Of a DNA stretch of 64,000 bases, positions 41,579-50,839 are shown one piece after another. The stretch lies in assembly GCA_016185015.1 (NCBI GenBank), contig JACPOI010000020.1:62001-126000 (forward strand), given 5' to 3'. A program made the translations under genes and the position numbers. The DNA comes from Burkholderiales bacterium (GTDB lineage Bacteria > Pseudomonadota > Gammaproteobacteria > Burkholderiales > Burkholderiaceae_C). Within the stretch, counting starts at the first letter, position 1. Each line of letters opens with the position of its first letter. The notes beneath the pieces are model-generated. The model made no database searches. It saw nothing but the letters and a program-made list of their open reading frames with translations, and was not told the origin of the DNA.

Positions 41579-43807
41579 ATGGCGACAGCACCGCGATACC
41601 TAATCGGCAAAGGTGAACTACTTACTTTCGGCATCGACGCGCCGAAGAAGAAGCCCTCCGAGAAAAAGCACCCGTACACGTTGGCAGAAGCCAAGGCGGC
41701 TTTGATCCCACAGCTTGAGGAGGCGAATGCCGTCTTCTCGCAGTTGCCGGACAATGCGTGCCCGGACGATCAGGCGGTTGCTCGCATAACCCTGCACCCC
41801 GCATACATAGCGAAGAGTTTTTTTCCCCGCGTTCTACTGCAACAAGCTGGGTTGGTGTCAGTTGGAAGCCGTAACCGACGCATCCGACCGCGTAAGGTGG
41901 TTGCAAAGACCGCCTCGGCAGAAGCAGACACGACGGAGTTGTTCGTGGCCGGGCCTCGCAGCGCGCTTCGTCGGCTGGTTAAGCAAGCCCGACTCCTCAC
42001 AGCGGACATGCCAGCAGCCCATGAGTTCGCGCAAATCGAGACCATAGAGCCGATGACGCCGTCCGACCGGCTGCGTCCCGGAGGCGAAGGTGCGGCCAAG
42101 GAGGTCTATGAGGTGGGTCTGCATATTCCTCCAGGCGATTCCGCGGGCCGTGTGCGCGCGCAGTTCAGCGTGTACGCGCAGGCCTGCGGCTTCAGGGTAG
42201 ACGACCGTTTTGAGTTCGAGGCAGGCCGGCTCCTCTTCGTACCGGTTGAAGGTCTGAAAAGACAGTTGTCGAAGCTGGCACTCTTCACCCTGATCAGGGT
42301 AGTACGGCCCATGCCCCGCCTGCGCAGCGCTCGCCCGATTTTTCGAAGCACCAAACTGCCCGTTGCTTTCGAGCTACCGACAGTGGAGCCGCTGTCGCGC
42401 GAGCCGAAAGTAGCTGTATTGGACGGCGGACTGCCAAAGGAACATGTGCTTGGCAGCTTCGTACGCCGGTACTTCCTCGCAGACGAAGACGCGGGTGACG
42501 TACAGGAGTACACGGAGCACGGCCTGGCAGTGACTTCGGCCCTACTGTTCGGGCCGATCGAACCCGGGCATCGAGCGGAACGCCCCTATGCTGCGGTGGA
42601 CCACCATCGCGTGCTGGACGCGGAATCTGATAACGAAGACCCGTATGAGCTGTACCGGACCCTTGGGCATGTCGAAGCCATTCTGCTTTCGCAAAACTAT
42701 CAATTCATCAACCTGAGCCTCGGGCCTGATCTCTGCGTCGAGGATTCTGACGTGCATGCCTGGACGGCCATCATCGATCACATCCTAAGCGACGGTTCTA
42801 CCCTTTTGAGCGTCGCCGTCGGCAACAATGGCGAAGGTGATGAGGCTCTAGGGCTGAACCGAATCCAGGTACCGGCCGACAGCGTCAACGCCCTATGTGT
42901 GGGCGCAATTAATCACACGGGGGTCGACTGGTCTCGTGCTGCGTATAGTGCATGTGGTCCCGGCCGAAGTCCTGGTCGCCGCAAGCCGGACGTTGTGGCC
43001 TTCGGGGGATCCCCGAAGGAATACTTCCACGTGGTTGCGCCCGGCAAGAGGCGCAGCCTTGCTACGCAGCTAGGCACCAGCTTCGCCGCGCCGCTTGCGC
43101 TTCGTTCTGCAGTCGGTATCCGCGCGATTCTGGGGAGTGACGTGCACCCGCTTACGATCAAGGCACTACTGGTGCATGGCGCGGAAGAAAGCGTGACAGA
43201 AGGTGCGGAGGCGGTAGGTTGGGGTCGCGTGCCATCCGATCTGAACAGAATCATTACATGCGGCGATGGGGTGGCACGTATCATCTACCAAGGCGAGCTC
43301 ACTCCGGGAAAATACTTGCGTGCCCCCGTACCGTTACCGCCTGGAGGGATGCAGGGCAAAGTCGACATTACGGCTACGTTCTGTTACGCCACACCTGTCG
43401 ATCCGCAAGACGCGAGCGCGTACACAAAGGCGGGGCTTGACATCACGTTCCGTCCCGACATCAATAAGTTCAAGCCCAAAGCGAAGCAGCCGAGTAGCTA
43501 CAGCTTCTTTCCGTCGAACGAGTGGCGCACGGAAACCGAGATGCGGAACGATCTTGGCAAATGGGAAACCCTGCTCCATGCGAGCCACAACTTCCGAGGG
43601 ACGAGTCTGAACGGATCGGTATTCGATGTCCACTATAACGCGCGCGACAGTGGCGCGAACGCCGGTGGCCGCGCAACGAAGATCCGGTATGCGCTGGTGG
43701 TAACTGTGCGAGCACCGAAGCATATCGACCTTTATCAAGAGATCTTGAGGTCGCACGCGAAGCTGGAGGCGCTGGAGCCCCAGATCTCTCTGCCGATCCG
43801 CATCTGA
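41579..43807 (+). CDS. ietS: IetS-like S8 (subtilisin-family) serine protease
   Basis: A 742-residue subtilase with the catalytic triad in standard order: Asp in VAVLDGG (residue 282), His in EHGLAVTS (314), Ser in LGTSFAAP (501), plus the oxyanion Asn in AVGNNGEG (416). An N-terminal region of about 270 residues and a C-terminal beta-rich region of about 200 flank the protease. There is no signal peptide, so it is intracellular, as in IetS. The gene starts immediately after the AAA+ gene (stop TAA, then ATG). In the known IetAS pair, an AAA+ ATPase controls this protease; here the ATPase gene is broken. Whether the protease is then silent, unregulated or useless is unknown. Confidence 0.85.
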   Translation: MATAPRYLIGKGELLTFGIDAPKKKPSEKKHPYTLAEAKAALIPQLEEANAVFSQLPDNACPDDQAVARITLHPAYIAKSFFPRVLLQQAGLVSVGSRNRRIRPRKVVAKTASAEADTTELFVAGPRSALRRLVKQARLLTADMPAAHEFAQIETIEPMTPSDRLRPGGEGAAKEVYEVGLHIPPGDSAGRVRAQFSVYAQACGFRVDDRFEFEAGRLLFVPVEGLKRQLSKLALFTLIRVVRPMPRLRSARPIFRSTKLPVAFELPTVEPLSREPKVAVLDGGLPKEHVLGSFVRRYFLADEDAGDVQEYTEHGLAVTSALLFGPIEPGHRAERPYAAVDHHRVLDAESDNEDPYELYRTLGHVEAILLSQNYQFINLSLGPDLCVEDSDVHAWTAIIDHILSDGSTLLSVAVGNNGEGDEALGLNRIQVPADSVNALCVGAINHTGVDWSRAAYSACGPGRSPGRRKPDVVAFGGSPKEYFHVVAPGKRRSLATQLGTSFAAPLALRSAVGIRAILGSDVHPLTIKALLVHGAEESVTEGAEAVGWGRVPSDLNRIITCGDGVARIIYQGELTPGKYLRAPVPLPPGGMQGKVDITATFCYATPVDPQDASAYTKAGLDITFRPDINKFKPKAKQPSSYSFFPSNEWRTETEMRNDLGKWETLLHASHNFRGTSLNGSVFDVHYNARDSGANAGGRATKIRYALVVTVRAPKHIDLYQEILRSHAKLEALEPQISLPIRI

Positions 43808-43946
43808 GAAGCCCGAGAACAGAGAACTGGAATGGCTGACGAAGTCCGCCTTGATGTATGCATCGGCTTGAAATGTGCAGTTTCACCTCTTGCCAACACA
43901 GGTTTGTAATCCAAATTTTTCCGGTCGTGAGGACAGAATCAAAGGA

Positions 43947-45809
43947 TCAAAGGCTCAAAGGTGCCAAGATACTCTCGTGAATTCGCTGCGCCAAATCTTG
44001 CGGCGTAGTTACATTCAGATGACTGGCTCGCTCACCCGAGATGCTCCTGCCGGGAATTAGAAACTTACGAGTATCTACATCGTATTCGGGCCATCTCTTG
44101 CGGCTTACAACCTCGCTTGCGATGGCCGCCAATTCACTTCTTGCATCACTTGAGTGATTCAAACTGAAGCCCGCTACAAAATGTTTGCGAGATTCTTTTT
44201 GCTCTCTGCCGGGCTTGGGAGGATCGGGCTCAATTTCACCAATCAAGCAAGCTCCGCGCGGGGATTCAACGAGTAAAGCTACCAATAACTTGCTTCGATA
44301 GTGGCCTCCTAGCCCTGCATTCGCGGTGATTGGAATGAGTGTCCAGCCAGTACGGCGGTTGGGTGAGGCTATAAGGTGGTTCAAGTGCACGTACGGTAAT
44401 TGAGTTGCCTTGTAGCCATATCCGTCTAAAAAGGGCGCTGACGCAATGAGCATCCTCAGTCCCTCATCTTCAAGTAGGGCCTGCTTTGAATTCAAATTGA
44501 CTGGAGCAACGGGCTGTGATCCTCTAGTTGATGCTGTCGAGATTTGCTTTCCAGTTACAGGAAGGTGTACTTGATCTGATTTCTGGGCACGATACTTTTG
44601 CAGCTCCTTGGGAGCGAGTTTGGGGAGTTCATCAAAGCCTGGGTAGCGGTTCTTGGCCAAATGGATCTCGAGTAACCCAGATGACTTCATGGGTCTACCC
44701 AGATTGTCCCCGGCTCGTGCTTCACTTGCCAATTTTTCGAGATTGTTGATAGTGGGTACAACAAGCCCCGACGGATCGTTGCCTAAAGGACTCTTCTTGT
44801 TCTGAGGCAGATGCATGGGCAACAGGTCTGGGTCATCCTTGTTACTTCCTTGCTGCGGGTGGAGCTGTGGCCAAACGAAGCAGCGCTTGAAAGGAATTGG
44901 CCTCTGAACTTGAATCAATCGCGTGATAAAGAATCGCACACCGCGCTGAGTCTTAGCACAAGTCCGAATCACCTCAGCCTCGATTTTTACTGGCTCATTT
45001 AAAGGAAATCGGCACTCAATGGCCGGTTGGCCAAAGCGGTTCCAGGTTTCCTGCATTGTTTGGTGGATCCCGCGTAAACAGGATTTCGTAAGCGGATCTA
45101 CGATGGCAAAAGCAAGATCGTATGCGTGGGGCCAAGTAAGACCTTGGACATTTCGCAGGCCGACCACTACCGTGTCAGGCATGCCCTCCGTATTGCAGTG
45201 CTCTCTAAGCAACAAGTCTTCCCATCCAGACGAGAACAGGTGTCGCGCGAAAAGACTGGAGCCACAGAAGAAATATCTTGCGACTTCAATGCTAGGGATG
45301 GCCACATAGGAATCGTCTGTGCACGCATCGTCTGCGACAAGGAGATTTTGTGATCTTGCTGCCTGGGGGTAGGCTGCAGATCCGACCTTGAACTCCCGTG
45401 GCGTGACAACGGTAGTAGATGGCGTATTCGGAAAATGCCGATCAACGAGGTCACTCAACGGTACATACCGGAAGTGCGCAGGCGAAATCGTTAACCAAAC
45501 TCGGTCAGTTTGAGTTGGTAATGGCGTCACTTCGCGCCCCCGGTGAAAGACGGCACCAATGTGAAGTGCAGGCAAATACCCAACACCTAATTCAATGGCC
45601 ACTTGTCGGTCTGAGTCGGCAGCTTCTGGCGCCGTTATCAGTCCTTTGTAGTCCGGTCTAAGCGGGCTGAAAAAGACATTTATCGTGTGCTGAGACTGAT
45701 TTGGCCGAGGTTTACGGACTGCTCCTAGCCAATCCACTCTCCACTGGTGTGCAGATCCCAGTGGCTGAATCAGTTCTTGAATTTCAATCGAGGATGAAGA
45801 GTTCGACAT
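43947..45809 (-). CDS. Protein resembling Tn7 transposition protein TnsE
   Basis: A protein of 620 residues from ATG 45809; an ATG at 45836 is also possible but would lie inside the end repeats. From memory of Tn7 TnsE, three regions match in order: the N-terminus (IEIQELIQPLGSAHQWRVDW; TnsE has a similar G-x2-H-x-W-R pattern), the middle (IPSIEVARYFFCGSSLFAR; TnsE has a P-x-x-E-x-A-R-x-x-F pattern), and a C-terminal beta-alpha region ending in a Trp-Pro near RKRWPEYD. TnsE directs Tn7 to replicating DNA. The gene lies directly next to the point where comM is interrupted, as a transposon gene would. No tnsA, B, C or D is in view. Moderate confidence; otherwise an unassigned island protein. 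Confidence 0.45.
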   Translation of the reverse strand: MSNSSSSIEIQELIQPLGSAHQWRVDWLGAVRKPRPNQSQHTINVFFSPLRPDYKGLITAPEAADSDRQVAIELGVGYLPALHIGAVFHRGREVTPLPTQTDRVWLTISPAHFRYVPLSDLVDRHFPNTPSTTVVTPREFKVGSAAYPQAARSQNLLVADDACTDDSYVAIPSIEVARYFFCGSSLFARHLFSSGWEDLLLREHCNTEGMPDTVVVGLRNVQGLTWPHAYDLAFAIVDPLTKSCLRGIHQTMQETWNRFGQPAIECRFPLNEPVKIEAEVIRTCAKTQRGVRFFITRLIQVQRPIPFKRCFVWPQLHPQQGSNKDDPDLLPMHLPQNKKSPLGNDPSGLVVPTINNLEKLASEARAGDNLGRPMKSSGLLEIHLAKNRYPGFDELPKLAPKELQKYRAQKSDQVHLPVTGKQISTASTRGSQPVAPVNLNSKQALLEDEGLRMLIASAPFLDGYGYKATQLPYVHLNHLIASPNRRTGWTLIPITANAGLGGHYRSKLLVALLVESPRGACLIGEIEPDPPKPGREQKESRKHFVAGFSLNHSSDARSELAAIASEVVSRKRWPEYDVDTRKFLIPGRSISGERASHLNVTTPQDLAQRIHESILAPLSL

Positions 45810-45849
45810 GCTCGCTATTCTCATATAGCGAGGCATTTTCTAACTTAAC

Positions 45850-45880
45850 GTGAGCACTTTGCAAATTGCGAGCGCTTTGC
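45850..45880. repeat. Repeated 13-mers at the comM junction, possible Tn7-like transposon end
   Basis: GTGAGCACTTTGC (45850-45862) and GCGAGCGCTTTGC (45868-45880) match in 11 of 13 positions, 18 bases apart. A weaker copy, GCGAGGCATTTTC, is at 45828-45840. They stop four bases before the comM coding sequence resumes (45884). Serial short repeats at an end are the pattern of TnsB-binding sites in Tn7-like elements. The opposite end was not found in the window. Confidence 0.5.
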
Positions 45881-45883
45881 CAC

Positions 45884-46750
45884 GCCCCCCACCAGGGCCA
45901 CGGCGCTGGCGGAATGGTGCGGGCTGCAGGTGGGGCGACGCCCCCAGTGCCCCAGATCGAAGCGCCCGGCCAGGCTGGCCACCGCCGCGCTTTCCAGCGC
46001 CTCATCGGTGGACATGGGCGGCAGCAGGCCGGCCAGACGTTCGGCGAGCATGGACTTGCCGGCGCCCGGCGGGCCGCTGAACAGGATGCTGTGGCCGCCG
46101 GCCGCAGCGATCTCCAGGGCCCGTTTCGCACCGGCCTGGCCTTTGACGTCGGCCAGATCGGGGCCCTCGTCCCGGGGGTGCAGCGGCTGCGACGCCAGGC
46201 GTGACCAGGCGGTTGCGTCGCTCGCGGCCGGATCGCGGCCGGGCACGAACTGCTGCACCACATCGAGCAGGTGACCTGCCTTGTAAATGACGATGTCCGG
46301 CACCAGGGCGGCTTCTTCGGCACTGCCCGGCGGCAGCACCAGCCGGGTTGGCATGGCGCGCAGGGCCAGCGCCATGGCCAGCGCACCGCGTACCGGACGC
46401 AGCTCGCCCGAGAGCGAGAGTTCACCCGCGAACTCGTGGCCGGCCAGGGCGGTCGGGTCGATCTGGCCACTGGCCGCCAGGATGCCCAGCGCGATGGGCA
46501 GGTCGAACCGGCCGGAGTCCTTGGGCAGGTCCGCGGGTGCCAGGTTGACCGTGATGCGTTTGTTGTGCGGGAATTCCAGCCCGGCGTTCAGGATGGCCGA
46601 GCGCACGCGTTCGCGCGCCTCCTTGACCTCGGTCTCGGCCAGCCCCACCAGCGTGAAGCTGGGCAGGCCATTGGCGAGATGGACTTCCACCGTGACCGCG
46701 GCGGCCTCCAGCCCCAGCAGGGCCCGGCTATGCACCAGTGACAGGCTCAT
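45884..46750 (-). pseudogene. comM: comM (yifB) 5' fragment, Mg-chelatase-like AAA+ ATPase, interrupted
   Basis: The first 289 codons of comM/yifB: start MSLSLVHSRALLGLEA, N-terminal domain (VTVEVHLANGLPSFTLVGLAETEVKE), then Walker A SGPPGAGKS and SPHHSASAVALVGG. Intact members are about 500 residues and continue through Walker B and the C-terminal Mg-chelatase region. Here the sequence leaves the family after ALVGG at 45884 and ends 12 codons later in foreign sequence, at 45845. ComM is a helicase that promotes branch migration in natural transformation, and comM is a recognised insertion site of Tn7-like islands. The remaining 3' half is absent from this window. I chose the ATG at 46750; an ATG nine codons upstream is less likely. 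Confidence 0.85.
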
Positions 46751-46801
46751 GGCAACTTCCTCCACAAATCGGTGCAAGTCTTGTGCTTGCTTGTCAGAAG
46801 A

Positions 46802-46818
46802 CGCACGCTATTGGTGCA
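46802..46818 (+). promoter_or_regulatory. Putative NtrC-binding site
   Basis: GCAC (46803-46806), six bases, then GGTGC (46813-46817) approximates the NtrC consensus, GCAC and GGTGC half-sites about 7 bases apart. It lies 84 to 99 bases upstream of the sigma-54 promoter, a usual activator distance. Confidence 0.55.
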
Positions 46819-46900
46819 ATCTGTATGTTTGTACAGTTATCTTAACGCAGCTTGTACGGATACGTGTACACATTCGTGTGGAAATTCTGTGCGCCAGAGC

Positions 46901-46915
46901 TGGCACGGTCCCTGC
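46901..46915 (+). promoter_or_regulatory. Sigma-54 (RpoN) promoter of torF-glnK-amtB
   Basis: TGGCACGGTCCCTGC fits the -24/-12 consensus (TGGCAC, 5 bases, TTGC), with GG at -24 and GC at -12 in place. It stands about 40 bases before the torF start. With the NtrC-like site upstream, it indicates induction under nitrogen limitation. Confidence 0.8.
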
Positions 46916-46956
46916 TTATTCAGTTCGTCCCCTTTAACCCCCTGATGGAGTAAGAC

Positions 46957-48077
<1,121 letters not shown>

Positions 48078-48105
48078 GGCTCCCACAACAAGAGAGAACA
48101 CTGAC

Positions 48106-49608
48106 ATGAAAAAACTAATTGTCTCCTTCGTGCTGGGCCTGGGCCTGCTGGCCGGCTCGGCTGCTGTCTGGTCCCAGACCGCTCCGGCCACCGAGGCTGC
48201 CGCTCCTGCAGCGGCTGCTGCCCCGGCCGCTGCGGCTCCCGCTGACGCTGCTGCACCGGCTGCCGCCGCACCCGTGCCCAACAAGGGCGATACCGCCTGG
48301 ATGATGGTGGCCACCCTGCTGGTCATCATGATGACCGTGCCCGGCCTCGCCCTGTTCTACGGCGGCCTGGTCCGCAGCAAGAACATGCTGTCCGTGCTGA
48401 TGCAGGTCATGGTGACCTTCTCGCTGATCGTCGTGCTGTGGTTCATTTATGGCTACAGCCTCGCGTTCACGGAAGGCAACGCCTTCATCGGCGGCTTTGA
48501 CCGCCTGTTCATGAAGGGCGTCTGGGACAACGTCGCCGGCACTTTTGCCAATGCTGCCACCTTCAGCAAGGGCGTGGTGATCCCGGAAATCCTGTTCGCC
48601 GCTTTCCAGGCCACCTTCGCCGGCATCACCTGCGCGCTGATCGTCGGCGCCTTCGCCGAACGCATGAAGTTCTCGGCTGTGCTGATGTTCATGGTGCTGT
48701 GGTTCACCTTCAGCTATGCGCCGATTGCGCACATGGTCTGGTTCTGGATGGGCCCGGACGCCTACACCGCCAAGGAAGTCGTCGATGCCATGAACGGCAA
48801 GGCCGGCTACATCTGGCAGATGGGTGCGCTGGACTTCGCCGGCGGTACCGTGGTGCACATCAACGCCGCCGTCGCTGGCCTGGTGGGTGCCTACATGGTG
48901 GGCAAGCGCATCGGCTACGGCAAGGAAGCCATGGCCCCGCACAGCCTGACGCTGACCATGGTCGGTGCCTCCCTGCTGTGGGTGGGCTGGTTCGGCTTCA
49001 ACGCCGGCTCCGCCCTGGAAGCCAACGGCTTCGCCACCCTGGCCTTCGCCAACACCTTCGTGGCCACCGCCGCCGCCGTGCTGGCCTGGTCCATCGGTGA
49101 GGCGCTGCTCAAGGGCAAGTCCTCCATGCTGGGTGCTGCTTCCGGCGCCGTTGCCGGCCTCGTGGCCATCACTCCCGCTGCCGGCAACGTCGGTATCGGT
49201 GGCGCGCTGATCATCGGCCTGGTCGCCGGTTTCGCCTGCCTGTGGGGTGTCAGCGGCCTGAAGAAGATGCTCGGTGCCGACGACTCGCTCGACGTGTTCG
49301 GCGTGCACGGTATCGGCGGCATCGTCGGTGCCCTGCTGACCGGCGTGTTCAACAGCCCGGCCCTGGGTGGCCCGAGCCTGGTCGGTGACTGGGTCACGGC
49401 CGGCATGGTGGCTCCGGCCGACTATTCCATCGCCGCACAGGTGTGGATCCAGGCCAAGGCCGTGCTGATCACGGTCGTCTGGTCGGGTGTGGTTTCCTTC
49501 ATCGCCTACAAGATCGTGGACCTGACCATCGGCCTGCGCGTCAGCGAAGAAGACGAGCGTCAGGGCCTGGACATCACGGCCCACGGCGAAACCGCCTACA
49601 ACCGTTAA
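48106..49608 (+). CDS. amtB: Ammonium transporter AmtB
   Basis: A 500-residue inner-membrane channel. I read it from ATG 48106, which gives a signal peptide (KKLIVSFVLGLGLLAGSAAV) followed by an Ala/Pro-rich linker of about 40 residues, longer than in E. coli AmtB. Eleven membrane helices follow. Recognisable parts are FYGGLVRSKN near the start, the pore His in IAHMVWFWMG, the Asp site in DFAGGTVVHINAA, and the second pore His in FGVHGIGGIVGA. It ends in ERQGLDITAHGETAYNR, the GlnK-binding tail. It is third in the torF-glnK-amtB operon and is followed by a strong terminator. Confidence 0.96.
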   Translation: MKKLIVSFVLGLGLLAGSAAVWSQTAPATEAAAPAAAAAPAAAAPADAAAPAAAAPVPNKGDTAWMMVATLLVIMMTVPGLALFYGGLVRSKNMLSVLMQVMVTFSLIVVLWFIYGYSLAFTEGNAFIGGFDRLFMKGVWDNVAGTFANAATFSKGVVIPEILFAAFQATFAGITCALIVGAFAERMKFSAVLMFMVLWFTFSYAPIAHMVWFWMGPDAYTAKEVVDAMNGKAGYIWQMGALDFAGGTVVHINAAVAGLVGAYMVGKRIGYGKEAMAPHSLTLTMVGASLLWVGWFGFNAGSALEANGFATLAFANTFVATAAAVLAWSIGEALLKGKSSMLGAASGAVAGLVAITPAAGNVGIGGALIIGLVAGFACLWGVSGLKKMLGADDSLDVFGVHGIGGIVGALLTGVFNSPALGGPSLVGDWVTAGMVAPADYSIAAQVWIQAKAVLITVVWSGVVSFIAYKIVDLTIGLRVSEEDERQGLDITAHGETAYNR

Positions 49609-49683
49609 ACGAGCAATGGACGGCAGCCCGCACCGCGTGTGCAGGCTGCCGCACCAGAGCAAGCGAGAGTCTCCTCTGGTTCA

Positions 49684-49719
49684 GGCCCGCCCAAGCTTCG
49701 GCTCAGGCGGGCCTTTTTT
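49684..49719 (+). terminator. Rho-independent terminator after amtB
   Basis: GGCCCGCC (49684-49691) pairs with GGCGGGCC (49706-49713), a 14-base loop, followed by six T (49714-49719). It ends the nitrogen operon and precedes glcE by 34 bases. Confidence 0.9.
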
Positions 49720-49753
49720 CGTCCGCACGCCGGCCACCCGTTAACATGGCGGC

Positions 49754-50833
49754 ATGGATACAGCCCTCCAAAACATCATCGAGCGCGTGCGCCAGGCCGC
49801 CGAGGCCGGCACCCCCTTGCGCATCCGCGGCGGCGGCAGCAAGGATTTCTACGGCCAGTCGCTGCAAGGCGAGCTGCTGGACACCCGGCCCCTGCAGGGT
49901 ATCGTCAGCTACGAACCCAGTGAACTCGTCATCACCGTGCGTGCCGGCACCCCGCTGGCCGAGGTCGAGGAAGTACTGGCCGAGCGCGGCCAGGCCTTGC
50001 CCTTCGAACCCCCGCACTTTGCCGCCAGCGGCGCCATGGCCACCGTGGGCGGCATGGTGGCTTCGGGCCTGAACGGCCCGGCGCGTGCCAGTGTGGGCGC
50101 GGTGCGCGACTACGTGCTGGGCCTGGAGCTGCTCAACGGCAAGGCCGAACTGCTGACCTTCGGCGGCCAGGTCATGAAGAACGTGGCGGGCTACGACGTC
50201 TCGCGTCTGATGGCCGGCGCCATGGGCACCCTCGGTGTGATCACCGAGGTGTCGCTCAAGGTGCTGCCGCGCGCCGTGGCCGAAAGCACCCTGGTGTTCG
50301 AGCTGGACGAAACCCGCGCTCTGGCGCAGCTCAACACCTGGGGCGCCTTGCCCCTGCCCGTCAACGCCTCCTGCTGGCATGACGGCGCATTGATGGTGCG
50401 CCTGCGCGGCGCGCAGGCGGCCGTGGCCGCTGCGCAGAAGAGCATGGGCGGCACCATCATGGACGCCGGGCAAGCCACGCTCTTGTGGAATGCGCTGCGC
50501 GAGCAGACCGCGCCGTTTTTTCAGCTGACCGAGGGCGAGTCATTGATGCGCCTGAGCGTGCCCGACACCGCACCGCCGCTGGGCCTGGGCCCCACGCTGA
50601 TCGAATGGGGCGGCGCCCAGCGCTGGCTCAAGCTGCCGCTGCCGCAGCGCCCCGACATGAGCAAGGTGCTGGACACCACCACCGGCCACGCCACGCTGTT
50701 CCGCGCCACGGACAAGAGCGCCGGAGTCTTCACGCCGCTGGCCGCGCCGCTGGACCGCATCACCCGTGAACTGAAGAAACAGTTCGATCCGGCCGGTATC
50801 TTCAACCGCGGCCGCCTCTACCCTGATTTTTAA
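49754..50833 (+). CDS. glcE: Glycolate oxidase FAD-binding subunit GlcE
   Basis: A 359-residue FAD-linked oxidase subunit: the PCMH-type FAD site LRIRGGGSKDFYG (near residue 24) and MATVGGMVASGLNGPARASVG, then GGQVMKNVAGYDVSRLMAGAMGTLGVITEVSLKVLP. It oxidises glycolate to glyoxylate together with GlcD and GlcF; glcD is not in the window. It is followed at 6 bases by glcF. Length and motifs agree with the family. Confidence 0.94.
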   Translation: MDTALQNIIERVRQAAEAGTPLRIRGGGSKDFYGQSLQGELLDTRPLQGIVSYEPSELVITVRAGTPLAEVEEVLAERGQALPFEPPHFAASGAMATVGGMVASGLNGPARASVGAVRDYVLGLELLNGKAELLTFGGQVMKNVAGYDVSRLMAGAMGTLGVITEVSLKVLPRAVAESTLVFELDETRALAQLNTWGALPLPVNASCWHDGALMVRLRGAQAAVAAAQKSMGGTIMDAGQATLLWNALREQTAPFFQLTEGESLMRLSVPDTAPPLGLGPTLIEWGGAQRWLKLPLPQRPDMSKVLDTTTGHATLFRATDKSAGVFTPLAAPLDRITRELKKQFDPAGIFNRGRLYPDF

Positions 50834-50839
50834 GCCGTC

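Noticed and set aside
43939-43961. Three TCAAAGG units eight bases apart
   Set aside because: They lie at the 3' end of the TnsE-like gene and are too short to call a functional repeat.
45881-45889. A 5-base target duplication typical of AbaR-type insertions in comM
   Set aside because: Only one side of the insertion is in the window, so a duplication cannot be shown.
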